Shown piece after piece: positions 6,312 to 12,396 of a DNA stretch of 12,396 nt. The number at the start of each line of letters is the position of its first letter. Within the stretch, counting starts at the first letter, position 1. This DNA is from JANLQX01 sp031418775 (GTDB lineage: Bacteria > Actinomycetota > Acidimicrobiia > Acidimicrobiales > JANYDT01), in assembly GCA_031418775.1 (NCBI GenBank), contig JANOJN010000259.1, positions 1-12,396 on the forward strand, read 5' to 3'. The position numbers and the translations under genes were made by a program. Under the pieces are notes generated by a model, which saw only the letters and a list, made by a program, of their open reading frames with translations, was not told where the DNA came from and searched no databases.

Positions 6312-6965
6312 ATGGCGTTCGATCTTCCGCAGGTGGACCATCTGCTCACCACGACTCGTGCGGTCCGCAAACGACTCGATCTCACCCGCCCGGTTCCTCG
6401 CGAATTGTTGGTGGACTGCATTCGCATCGCCACCCAGGCCCCCGCGGGAGGCAACTACCAGAAATGGCGCTGGCTCGTGGTCGACGATGCGGACAAGCGG
6501 GCGGCGATCGCGGACGCCTACCAGCGGGCCTACGCGCCGTACATCGAGAAGCAACGCCATGCCGTTGCCACGCGCACACCCGACAACACGACCTCTGGTC
6601 GCATCATGAGCTCGAGCGACTACCTGGCCGAGCACCTCGCCGAGGTTCCCGTACACGTGATCCCGTGCGCCCTCGGGGCCCCCGGTGACGACGGCTTCGG
6701 TACCGGAGCCGGCTGGTGGGGTTCGGCCCTCCCCGCGGTGTGGAGCTTCATGCTCGCCGCCCGCTCCCGGGGCCTCGGTACCGCGTGGACCACGCTGCAC
6801 CTGCGTCACGAACGCGAGGTCGGCGAGCTCCTCGGGATCCCCGAAACCGTCACGCAGCTCTGCCTTGTCCCCACCGCCTTCTACACCGGCGACGACTTCC
6901 GCTCCGCCGACCGGCGGCCGGCCGAGGAAGTGACGTACTGGAACACCTGGAAGCACCTGGGCTGA
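6312..6965 (+). CDS. Nitroreductase-family FMN oxidoreductase
   Basis: 217-residue flavoprotein of the nitroreductase fold, expected to bind FMN as a dimer and reduce an unknown acceptor with NAD(P)H. The FMN-phosphate arginine cluster is TTTRAVRKRLD (~13-23). APAGGNYQKWRWLVV (~43-57) is the second flavin-contact stretch. GWWGSALPAVWSFMLAARSRGLGTAW (~134-159, quoted in part) matches the helix and GLGT/W turn typical of the family. ELLGIPETV follows, and the protein ends in a Trp/Arg-rich tail. The ATG at 6312 places the arginine cluster at the usual distance from the N-terminus, and a TANNNT box six bases upstream supports a leaderless start. It is divergent from the DevR-like gene. Nitroreductase-family genes such as Rv3131 and acg (Rv2032) belong to the M. 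tuberculosis DosR regulon, so the neighbourhood suggests a redox-stress role. Substrate unknown. Confidence 0.92.
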   Translation: MAFDLPQVDHLLTTTRAVRKRLDLTRPVPRELLVDCIRIATQAPAGGNYQKWRWLVVDDADKRAAIADAYQRAYAPYIEKQRHAVATRTPDNTTSGRIMSSSDYLAEHLAEVPVHVIPCALGAPGDDGFGTGAGWWGSALPAVWSFMLAARSRGLGTAWTTLHLRHEREVGELLGIPETVTQLCLVPTAFYTGDDFRSADRRPAEEVTYWNTWKHLG

Positions 6966-7120
6966 CCGCAGATCCGAACCCTTCTTCGCTCACGGACCAG
7001 CCCACCTGCGGGGAGGGCGCATCCCAGATGCCCCGCTTACGGCGGGCACGAAAACTGCTCGTTTCGGCCGATGTGGGATGGCGAAACTCGTGGGCTCGGA
7101 CGTGGACGCGTGTGCGTTGC

Positions 7121-7126
7121 TACCGT
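7121..7126 (+). promoter_or_regulatory. Leaderless-type -10 box for the VOC protein
   Basis: TACCGT fits TANNNT and lies seven bases before the ATG at 7134. No Shine-Dalgarno sequence precedes this start. The 168-bp spacer after the nitroreductase holds no other recognisable element. Confidence 0.45.
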
Positions 7127-7133
7127 CGCATCC

Positions 7134-7829
7134 ATGCCTCGCCTGCTCTCGCTCACCGTCTCCGATGCGCCCGGCACCTGGGCCGGGCTCGGCTTCACGC
7201 TCGACGGGATCGCCGCGCGCATCGGGGCCACAGCCGTTCTGTGCTCGGGAGACGAGGCAGGCACCGAGTCGCCGGGTGGGCGCGGCATCACCGACTGGAT
7301 GCTGACGGCCGACGACGGTCCGCTCCCCGAGCGGATCGACGGCCTGCTCACCGGATCCATGACGCTCGGCGATGCCGCGCCTGTCGCTCCACCCACGGCC
7401 CCGCGTCACGTGAACGGCGTCGAGGCAATCGATCACCTTGTGGTGATGACCCCGGATCTCGACCGCACGGTCTCGGCGCTCGAGGACCTCGACATCGAGT
7501 GCCGCCGCCGACGTGAGGCGGCCGCGTACGGGAGGACGGCGATGAGACAGGCGTTCTTCTGGCTCGGCAACCCCGACGGCGCCCCGCACGAGCGGGTGAT
7601 CCTCGAAGTCGTCGGTCCCGAGATCATCGACCCCGCGAAAGCGAACGATCCGGCGAAGTTCTTCGGCATCGCGTTGACCTGCCGGGACCTCGACGAGACC
7701 GCAGCGTTTTTCGGCGACCTCATGAAGCCGCCTGCCGATGCCGTGCAGTCGGGGCGGCGGATCGCCACGCTCAGCTCACGGGCGGGTTCGCAGGTGGCAA
7801 TCGCGTTCATGAGCCCGCACGTTTCCTAG
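7134..7829 (+). CDS. VOC-superfamily (glyoxalase-fold) protein
   Basis: 231-residue cytoplasmic protein. The second half (~97-227) is a vicinal-oxygen-chelate module. AIDHLVVMTPDLDRTVSAL supplies the metal-ligand-like H101, VILEVVGP supplies E158, and FFGIALTCRDLDETAAFFGDLM is the paired second beta-alpha-beta unit. The first ~90 residues (SLTVSDAPGTWAGLGFTLDG, GRGITDWMLTAD) resemble a degenerate VOC half without obvious metal ligands. VOC proteins include lyases, dioxygenases, epimerases and resistance proteins, so no reaction can be named. The ATG at 7134 is preferred over an in-frame upstream ATG at 7071, because the promoter-like TACCGT lies between them and family similarity begins here. 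It ends 23 bp from the convergent TIGR03792-like gene. Confidence 0.82.
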   Translation: MPRLLSLTVSDAPGTWAGLGFTLDGIAARIGATAVLCSGDEAGTESPGGRGITDWMLTADDGPLPERIDGLLTGSMTLGDAAPVAPPTAPRHVNGVEAIDHLVVMTPDLDRTVSALEDLDIECRRRREAAAYGRTAMRQAFFWLGNPDGAPHERVILEVVGPEIIDPAKANDPAKFFGIALTCRDLDETAAFFGDLMKPPADAVQSGRRIATLSSRAGSQVAIAFMSPHVS

Positions 7830-7834
7830 TACCT

Positions 7835-7850
7835 CGCGGCCGTCACCGCG
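7835..7850. terminator. Weak hairpin between convergent genes
   Basis: CGCGG-CCGTCA-CCGCG forms a 5-bp all-GC stem with a 6-base loop in the 23-bp gap between two convergent stop codons. There is no T-tract on either side, so it would be at best an imperfect bidirectional terminator. Confidence 0.25.
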
Positions 7851-7852
7851 TC

Positions 7853-8164
7853 TCAGGCAGTCCGCCCGGACACCGAGGGGCGCACGACAAGTAGCGATCG
7901 AACGAAGACGACCGGCCGGACCCACTCCCCCATTTGGGCATCGACCTCGTCGACCTGTTCGGGCGTGATCGATTTCCACTTCTGCATCGTCTCCCACCAG
8001 ATCATCACCACGATCAGCTCAGGGTCATCGTCGACAACCCAGACCTGCTTGTCCACGAATCCGTCGCACGTCCGCAGGAACCCCGTCCACACCTCGGTCT
8101 CCTTCGCCAGAAAGGCGTCCTGTTCGCCCGGAGCGACGCGGAAGTGGAGCTCTTCGATAACCAT
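7853..8164 (-). CDS. TIGR03792-like small ABM-fold protein
   Basis: 103-residue protein resembling the TIGR03792 family, small dimeric alpha/beta-barrel proteins related to antibiotic-biosynthesis monooxygenases but of unproven function. It has the family-type opening MVIEELHFRVAPGEQDAFL, then ETEVWTGFLRTCDGFVDKQVW, then IVVMIWWETMQKWKSI. The ATG at 8164 is chosen because family members begin with MVIE. A GTG at 8236 would add 24 unrelated residues. No clear Shine-Dalgarno sequence is seen before 8164. It is convergent with the VOC gene and divergent from the small unknown gene at 8376, so it probably forms its own transcript. A heme-degrading or quinol monooxygenase role is possible in this fold but not shown. 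Confidence 0.75.
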   Translation of the reverse strand: MVIEELHFRVAPGEQDAFLAKETEVWTGFLRTCDGFVDKQVWVVDDDPELIVVMIWWETMQKWKSITPEQVDEVDAQMGEWVRPVVFVRSLLVVRPSVSGRTA

Positions 8165-8375
8165 CACCCGAGTCTGGTCTCTGTCGGACGCCCTCCACAG
8201 GAAGGACCCGGGCGACTGCCAACACGTTGCTAACACGCCCTCATCACCGGCTCACGGTGTTGGCGAGCGCCGTTCACACCCGTCCGGTCAAGTAGGTGGC
8301 AACAACTCGTCGGGTCCGGTTTTGAATCGTCGCCCGCCGGGTAGGGAAACACCGACGACGACCGAGGAGCCAGCG

Positions 8376-8621
8376 ATGTTCAACGCCCTGCAAACCACCA
8401 CCACCAGTGCCGGCCCGGTCCAGATCTCCGGCGCCGTCCTCGTGCCCACGGCAACGCCCCGACGGGCTGCTGTCCACGCCCCTGCACCCACTCGGGTGGT
8501 GGTCACGGCCCACCCCGACGACGCCGCCTGGCTCGAACTCGAACGGGTCATGGCGGCCCGCGCCGCGTCGATGGCCGCGCACCCCACAGCCCGGCCGGTG
8601 CCCCTGCAACTCGCCTCCTGA
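8376..8621 (+). CDS. 81-residue hypothetical protein
   Basis: Not recognised. The frame starts at an ATG with a strong, well-spaced Shine-Dalgarno sequence (GAGGAGC at 8364-8370) and codes for 81 residues rich in Ala, Pro, Thr and Val. There is no signal peptide or membrane span. A more structured C-terminal part contains TRVVVTAHPDDAAWLELERV followed by AARAASMAAHPTARP. A GGGTAGGGAAAC stretch upstream gives no convincing promoter. It precedes the SDR gene on the same strand by 73 bp but need not be functionally linked. The ribosome site and gap-filling position argue that it is real; the low-complexity composition argues caution. Confidence 0.6.
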   Translation: MFNALQTTTTSAGPVQISGAVLVPTATPRRAAVHAPAPTRVVVTAHPDDAAWLELERVMAARAASMAAHPTARPVPLQLAS

Positions 8622-8694
8622 GCCGCCCCTTTGGTCGGTTGCGCGACAGGGCCGGTAACGTTCTCCGGCTGTTACCCGCACTCAGGAGAATCCC

Positions 8695-9591
8695 GTGGCT
8701 GATCTGTCGTTCGAAAACCGTGTTGCCGTCATCACCGGAGCCGGGGGTGGACTCGGCCGCGAGCACGCCCTTCTCCTCGCGTCCCGCGGTGCCCAGATCG
8801 TTGTGAACGACCTCGGAGGGGCGGTCGACGGCAGCGGTGGCGACCTCGGGCCGGCGGCGAAAACCGCCAAAGAGATCAACGACCTCGGCGGCGTAGCTGT
8901 TGCGGACGGCAACTCCGTGTCAACCATGGAGGGCGGAGCCGGCATCATCAAGACGGCGGTCGATGCCTTCGGACGCGTCGACATCGTGATCAACAACGCG
9001 GGCATCCTGCGCGACAAGTCGTTCCACAACATGGACGAGGCGATGATCGACGCGGTGCTCGCCGTGCACCTCAAGGGCGCGTTCAACGTGACGAAGGCCG
9101 CCTGGCCGATCATGCGCGAGCAGAGCTACGGCCGGATCGTCAACACCTCCTCGAACTCCGGCATCCTCGGCAACTTCGGCCAGGCGAACTACGGCGCGGC
9201 AAAGATGGGCCTTGTCGGCCTAACCCGCGTCCTCGCCGCCGAAGGCGCCAAGGCCAACATCAAGGTCAACGCGCTCGCACCGATCGCCCGCACCCGCATG
9301 ACCGAGGAACTCCTCGGAGGTCTGGCCGAGAAGCTCGATCCGAAGCTCGTGTCGCCGATCGTCGCCTGGCTCGTCCACGAGGACTGCCCGGTCACCGGCG
9401 AGATCTACTCCGCCGCCGGAGGACGCATCGCCCGGTTCTTCATCGGTCTCACCGAGGGCTACTACAACCCCGAGCTGACCCTGGAAGATGTCCGCGACCA
9501 CTTCGCCGAGATCCGGAACGAAGAGGGCTACATCGTTCCCGCCGGCCCCGGCGACGAGCTCAAGGCCTTGCTCAAGCATCTCGCCGGCTGA
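8695..9591 (+). CDS. SDR oxidoreductase, (R)-3-hydroxyacyl-CoA dehydrogenase-like
   Basis: 298-residue classical short-chain dehydrogenase. The dinucleotide-binding glycine motif is TGAGGGLG (14-21), followed by NDLGGAVDGSGG with an Asp at the end of beta-2 suggesting NAD(H) preference. It has NNAG (100-103), catalytic S153, and YGAAK with Y166 and K170. The NDLGG...VDG stretch, ILRDKSFHNM and the ~40-residue C-terminal extension are characteristic of the dehydrogenase unit of multifunctional enzyme type 2 and its bacterial stand-alone relatives. These oxidise (3R)-hydroxyacyl-CoA or steroid-CoA side-chain intermediates. The start is GTG at 8695 with AGGAGA seven bases before it. The nucleoside hydrolase follows after 23 bp and is probably co-transcribed. 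The exact acyl chain is unknown. Confidence 0.93.
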   Translation: MADLSFENRVAVITGAGGGLGREHALLLASRGAQIVVNDLGGAVDGSGGDLGPAAKTAKEINDLGGVAVADGNSVSTMEGGAGIIKTAVDAFGRVDIVINNAGILRDKSFHNMDEAMIDAVLAVHLKGAFNVTKAAWPIMREQSYGRIVNTSSNSGILGNFGQANYGAAKMGLVGLTRVLAAEGAKANIKVNALAPIARTRMTEELLGGLAEKLDPKLVSPIVAWLVHEDCPVTGEIYSAAGGRIARFFIGLTEGYYNPELTLEDVRDHFAEIRNEEGYIVPAGPGDELKALLKHLAG

Positions 9592-9614
9592 GTCGCCGAT
9601 CGCGGCTGCGCGCC

Positions 9615-10604
9615 ATGGCGATCATTCCGCTCATCATCGACACGGACGGCGGCATCGACGATGCCGTCGCTCTGTGGTGGGCCCTCACCAACCCGGACGT
9701 CGACGTCCGGGCAATCACCACGGTGCACGGCAACGTCGAGCTTGATCGCGTCGTCGCCAACATCGCCATCGTCCTGCACGCGGTCGGGCGCACCGACATC
9801 CCCGTCGGTGTCGGTGAAGCGCACGCCGTGGGCCCGGCCCCTGACCTTCTTCGTGCCAGCTTCATCCATGGCTTCGATGGGCTCGGCGACTGTGGGCACG
9901 GTCCGGACCGTCCCGACGCCGACATCCCAGCGGCGCTCAGCATCACCGTCACGACCGCAGCGTCGCTCTTCGATCGTTTCGCGGACGACGCAACGATCGT
10001 GACCCTCGGCCCGCTTTCGACCCTCGCCGCTGCGCTCGAACGCGACCCGGCGATCGCATCACGGGCCCGACGCCTCGTGGTGATGGGAGGAGCGTTCGCC
10101 TCGCCCGGAAATGCCTACCCGGCGAGCGAGGCCAACATCGCCCACGATCCGATCGCCGCCCAACGGGTTCTCTCCGCCGCATGGAACGAGCCGCTACTCC
10201 TCGTCGGTCTTGACGTAACGCACGAAGCGACGATGACAGCAACCGAAGTGTCCTTGGTTGCTGAGCATCGAAGCGCCGCTGCCGCGTTCTGCGACGGTCC
10301 GCTCAAGACATATGCGCGCTTCGGTGGTGCCTTCTGCGACGAGGGTGAGTTCCCCTGCCACGACCTTCTCGCCACCATGGCCGCAGTGCTGGATGACATC
10401 GTGACCGGACCCGTTCTACCGGTGGCCGTGCAAACCGCGCCCGGGCCAGCGTGGGGAATGACCGTCGGCGACTTCCGTCAGCCGTTCTTCGAGCGGGCGG
10501 GCAGCGCCCAGGCGGCACCGGCCGGATTCGTGGCGTGCCGGGTCGCCCTTGAGCTGAACCATGCGTTGTGGCGTCGCGAGGTTCACCGCTTGTTCGGAGA
10601 CTGA
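9615..10604 (+). CDS. Inosine-uridine nucleoside hydrolase-family protein
   Basis: 329-residue IU-nucleoside hydrolase-fold protein; the family splits the N-glycosidic bond of nucleosides to base and ribose using a bound calcium ion. The N-terminal metal site is DTDGGIDDA with D11, D15 and D16; the usual Pro of DTDPG is Gly12. Other conserved parts: THVHGN-like VHGN (N40), HGFDGLGD (85-92), TLGPLSTLAAAL, LVVMGGAF, GN...SEANIAHDP (N166, E172, N174, D178) and the C-terminal CHDLLA (H249, D250). All metal and ribose ligands expected are present, so it should be active. The ATG at 9615 gives the standard N-terminus; no strong Shine-Dalgarno sequence is seen, which fits coupling to the SDR stop 23 bp upstream. 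The preferred nucleoside cannot be told from sequence. Confidence 0.93.
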   Translation: MAIIPLIIDTDGGIDDAVALWWALTNPDVDVRAITTVHGNVELDRVVANIAIVLHAVGRTDIPVGVGEAHAVGPAPDLLRASFIHGFDGLGDCGHGPDRPDADIPAALSITVTTAASLFDRFADDATIVTLGPLSTLAAALERDPAIASRARRLVVMGGAFASPGNAYPASEANIAHDPIAAQRVLSAAWNEPLLLVGLDVTHEATMTATEVSLVAEHRSAAAAFCDGPLKTYARFGGAFCDEGEFPCHDLLATMAAVLDDIVTGPVLPVAVQTAPGPAWGMTVGDFRQPFFERAGSAQAAPAGFVACRVALELNHALWRREVHRLFGD

Positions 10605-11393
10605 AGTGCAACGGCCTCCAGGTCGCTTCCGGCATTTTGGCGAACGGGTCGGCCGTTGTCGAGGGAAGGCGCTTGATAAGTGCGCTTGCTAATGCCACCC
10701 GCGGCGGATCGCTCAGGGCGGCGTCGAGGAATCGTTGGACGATCACCGACGTGTTGGATGTCGCAACTGGTCCAATTGTTCCGACCTCGAACGAGGTCCC
10801 CAACGAACGAAGGAGATCTCCGATCGAGGGCGCATCGGTGAAATCGTAGTGTCATGCGTTCAGCAGCCCAACGGCCACGATGTTGGCATTGACGCGTAGG
10901 ATCTGCTGGTACACCTCGCGGAACGTCTCGAAGTTTTTGCTAGGTCGCAAGCAGTGCGGGAACCTTCACGGCTTTGGGGGATGCCTCACCTTCGACGGCA
11001 CCGTCGAGGTCGAACACGGCCGCGACTCGGGGTTCGTGGAGACTGAAATTGAAAGCCGTCGAGCCGGCATAGGAGTGGCCACCGACCCCGATCCTGTTCG
11101 GATTGACAGGACCTACGAGGTTCTCAAACGCTGCGCTGGCGATGAACTCGAATGACGAGTGGAGGAGCGCGATGCGTGCCGGGTCGATGGCGGCGATGGG
11201 CTTGTCGCCAAGCTCGTTCTCCGTTGTCATGTCGGTCTGCAACGCGACGACGACGTATCCGTGGCTGGCGAGATGTTCGGCGAGCGACGTCGAGAGGGCG
11301 ATGGGCGACGACGAGTCCCGGTTGGAGGACAACGACCGTGCGCGGAGGGCCTTCCACCAGGGGAACGGCGTCAATTCGACTACTGCTCGTCAA
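10605..11393 (-). pseudogene. Alpha/beta hydrolase (PAF-acetylhydrolase/dienelactone hydrolase-like), broken by frameshifts and a stop
   Basis: One hydrolase is spread over several frames. Frame one has RIDAVPLVEGPP...VVVLQPG (to ~11320). A shift within the GACGACGAG repeat (~11303-11319) leads to SSPIALSTSLAEHLASHGYVVVALQTD and the nucleophile elbow VGGHSYAGST (Ser codon 11072-11074), then FDLDGAVEG. This runs to a TAG at 10940-10942. A second shift there gives SKNFETFREVYQQILRV. A TGA at 10852-10854 then falls directly before HYDFTDAPS, the likely catalytic His (10849-10851). That frame continues with GTSFEVGTIGPVATS to about 10618. Both ends are approximate; the 5' end may extend to ~11440 through another shift (LTLPVDEQ). 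The frame runs on past the nucleoside hydrolase stop without a natural end. Either a decayed gene or poor sequence near a contig end. Substrate unknown. Confidence 0.72.
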
Positions 11394-11550
11394 CGGGCAG
11401 GGTCAGGTCTGATGGGCCTAACGCTTCCGTCGATGGAGGCTGCCGCGCGACCTCGCACGGTTGGACCAGCACGGTATCGGGTCGATAGTTGTATCGGCTC
11501 ACGGTGCTCTGCAGCCCAAACGGCGCGGATCGGCCCAACCGGTCGAGAGA

Positions 11551-11868
11551 TCAGATCCCGAGAATGGCTCGGAGCCCTTCGTCGATGTCGTCGATCAAGA
11601 CCCTGGGGAGGCGGCCGGCTCGCTCGCCGAGCAACGATCGGTCGATCAGTTCCAGACCGAGGGGAACCGCAACGGAGTCGCTCGGCAACCCGCTCGCGTT
11701 GGCCGGAAGGAAGACATTGCCGGCGATGCCCGCTCGGGCCACATTTGAGGTCACGGGCACCACGTGGGTCTGCCAGACATCTACGCCGAGCACTTCCTCG
11801 GAGGACACGACAACGCACGGTCTGCGTTTGTCGAAGTCGATCCAGTGAACCGAGCCCCTCACTACCAC
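11551..11868 (-). CDS. MazF/PemK-family toxin endoribonuclease
   Basis: 105-residue protein resembling MazF toxins, which cut mRNA (sometimes tRNA or rRNA) at short sequence motifs when not held by the antitoxin. The pattern is intact: GSVHWIDFDKRRPCVVVSS at the start (the RP pair after strand one), VVPVTSNVARAGIAGNVFLP in the middle (the T-S and N-V positions), GLPSDSVAVPLGLELIDR, and DDIDEGLRAILGI at the end. GTG at 11868 is taken as start. A second GTG at 11862 overlaps the upstream antitoxin's TAG as TAGTG and would give a 103-residue form. Either way the genes overlap, as in type II toxin-antitoxin operons. GGAG lies 11 bases before the 11868 start. Only the antitoxin tail is present upstream. 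Confidence 0.82.
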   Translation of the reverse strand: MVVRGSVHWIDFDKRRPCVVVSSEEVLGVDVWQTHVVPVTSNVARAGIAGNVFLPANASGLPSDSVAVPLGLELIDRSLLGERAGRLPRVLIDDIDEGLRAILGI

Positions 11869-11948
11869 GGCGCGGAACGCTCCATCCGTTCCATCGCCCG
11901 CAACGACTCCGCCGCGTTTGGGGGCGTGACTCCCGCCAACTCGGCGTC
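11862..11948 (-). pseudogene. Truncated antitoxin tail upstream of MazF
   Basis: The 28 residues before the TAG (DAELAGVTPPNAAESLRAM then ERMERSAPW) have the position and overlap of a type II antitoxin C-terminus, directly before and overlapping the MazF-like gene. Upstream of ~11948 the same frame becomes antisense to the hydroxypyruvate isomerase fragment and no antitoxin DNA-binding N-terminus can be found. The antitoxin is therefore inferred to be cut off by the junction. The family of the missing N-terminus cannot be named. Confidence 0.45.
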
Positions 11949-12005
11949 GGCCAGCTGAATTGCCTGGCCGGCAAAGCGTCGGCCGGCGTCGCCGAAGCCG
12001 AGTAG
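11940..12005. other. Junction to foreign sequence, with in-frame TAG
   Basis: Left of here, minus-strand antitoxin coding is sensible. Right of here, plus-strand Hyi coding begins. Codons from 11940 read LGVGQLNCLAGKASAGVAEAE, which fits the NCLAG region of hydroxypyruvate isomerases. They are in the same frame as the downstream Hyi, but a TAG at 12003-12005 interrupts them. The breakpoint is probably within 11935-11970. Leucine TTG codons are frequent to the right. A chimeric contig or an insertion would both explain this. Confidence 0.5.
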
Positions 12006-12396
12006 CGAACGACCTTCGTCGACAACCTGCGCTACGCCGCCAGCGAGCTGAAAAAGGCCGGCATCCGCCTGTTGATCGAGCCGATCAACACCTACGACAT
12101 TCCCGGCTTCTACCTGAACCGCACCGCGCAGGCGCTCGCGCTGATCGACGAGGTGGGCTCGGACAACCTGTACCTGCAGTACGACATCTACCATGCGCAG
12201 CGCATGGAAGGCGAGTTGGCCGCGACCTTGGGCAAACACTTGGCGCGCATCGCGCATGTGCAATTGGCCGACAATCCGGGTCGCAACGAACCCGGCACGG
12301 GAGAGATCAACTACCCGTTCCTGTTCCAGCATCTCGATGCGCTGGGCTACAAGGGCACGGTCGGGTGCGAATACAAACCCGCGAGCAGCACCGAAG
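12006..12396 (+). CDS. hyi: Hydroxypyruvate isomerase (Hyi) fragment, partial at both ends
   Basis: 130 codons in an open frame that runs off the right edge, clearly hydroxypyruvate isomerase (hydroxypyruvate to tartronate semialdehyde, glyoxylate/glycerate metabolism; TIM-barrel xylose-isomerase-like fold). Diagnostic parts: TFVDNLRYAASELKKAGI, then IEPINTYDIPGFYLNRTAQA with the catalytic Glu of IEPIN, YDIYHAQRMEG with the metal-site His, and HVQLADNPGRNEPGTGEINYP. IGCEYKP-type GCEYKP with the second catalytic Glu is at the edge. The frame is closed upstream by TAG at 12003, but Hyi-like residues continue in frame before it to ~11940; a CAG-to-TAG change could explain the stop. No start codon is visible. 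The sequence looks beta-proteobacterial rather than actinobacterial, unlike the rest of the window. Confidence 0.85.

Noticed and set aside
6147..6956. Minus-strand open frame upstream of the response regulator
   Set aside because: It is antisense to the nitroreductase; DevR similarity starts at MTIKVFLLDD.
9220..9579. Minus-strand frame over the SDR gene
   Set aside because: Its hydrophobic/acidic composition mirrors the SDR codons; no motif or ribosome site.
11461..11748. Plus-strand 95-codon frame over the MazF-like gene
   Set aside because: It is antisense to a recognisable toxin; D/Q/E-rich shadow composition.
11862..12332. Minus-strand 156-codon frame taken as a full antitoxin
   Set aside because: Most of it is antisense to the hydroxypyruvate isomerase fragment; only the last ~28 codons can be antitoxin.
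1..12396. CRISPR array, tRNA, rRNA or insertion sequence
   Set aside because: No regularly spaced direct repeats, cloverleaf, rRNA-like stretch or transposase was seen on either strand, including around the foreign junction.

Overview
The window is a high-GC stretch that reads as an actinobacterial chromosome. Three things point there: a response regulator very close to mycobacterial DevR/DosR, leaderless-type TANNNT promoters just before start codons, and an (R)-3-hydroxyacyl-CoA-dehydrogenase-type SDR. A non-mycobacterial lineage such as an environmental Acidimicrobiia-like organism is my inference and cannot be proved from one window. The last ~0.45 kb looks foreign and resembles a beta-proteobacterial hydroxypyruvate isomerase. 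The right end may therefore be a chimeric assembly join or a recent insertion.

Layout. (1) 1-2314, minus: a beta-CASP metallo-beta-lactamase-fold ribonuclease-like gene overlaps by ATGA an acyl/acetyl-CoA synthetase (ADP-forming) type gene that runs off the left edge. (2) 2474-3883, plus: a single-domain universal stress protein (USP) and a tandem-domain USP. They diverge from the ribonuclease operon across an intergenic region that holds a good DosR-box-like palindrome. (3) 3923-6146, minus: a DevR-like response regulator followed by a PAS-PAS-HisKA_3 histidine kinase. (4) 6312-6965, plus: a nitroreductase, divergent from the regulator across a second pair of DosR-box-like sites. (5) 7134-10604: a VOC-fold protein, a TIGR03792-like ABM-type protein (minus), an 81-residue protein of unknown function, an SDR, and a nucleoside hydrolase. 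(6) 10605-11.4 kb, minus: a PAF-acetylhydrolase-like alpha/beta hydrolase broken by frameshifts and a stop. (7) 11551-11.95 kb, minus: a MazF-family toxin with only the tail of its antitoxin. (8) ~11.95-12396, plus: the Hyi fragment, carrying an in-frame TAG.

How the genes fit together. Region 1-6965 mirrors the composition of the Mycobacterium tuberculosis dormancy locus (USP - devR - devS with a nearby nitroreductase-family gene). Here it is extended by a second USP, a ribonuclease-like protein and an acyl-CoA synthetase. The proposed reading is a self-contained hypoxia/redox/energy-stress island. A DevRS-type system with an unusual PAS-PAS sensor would activate its own promoter and the USP promoter, and perhaps the divergent operon, through DosR-like boxes. 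The remaining genes (7.1-10.6 kb) look like ordinary metabolic genes with no evident link to that system.
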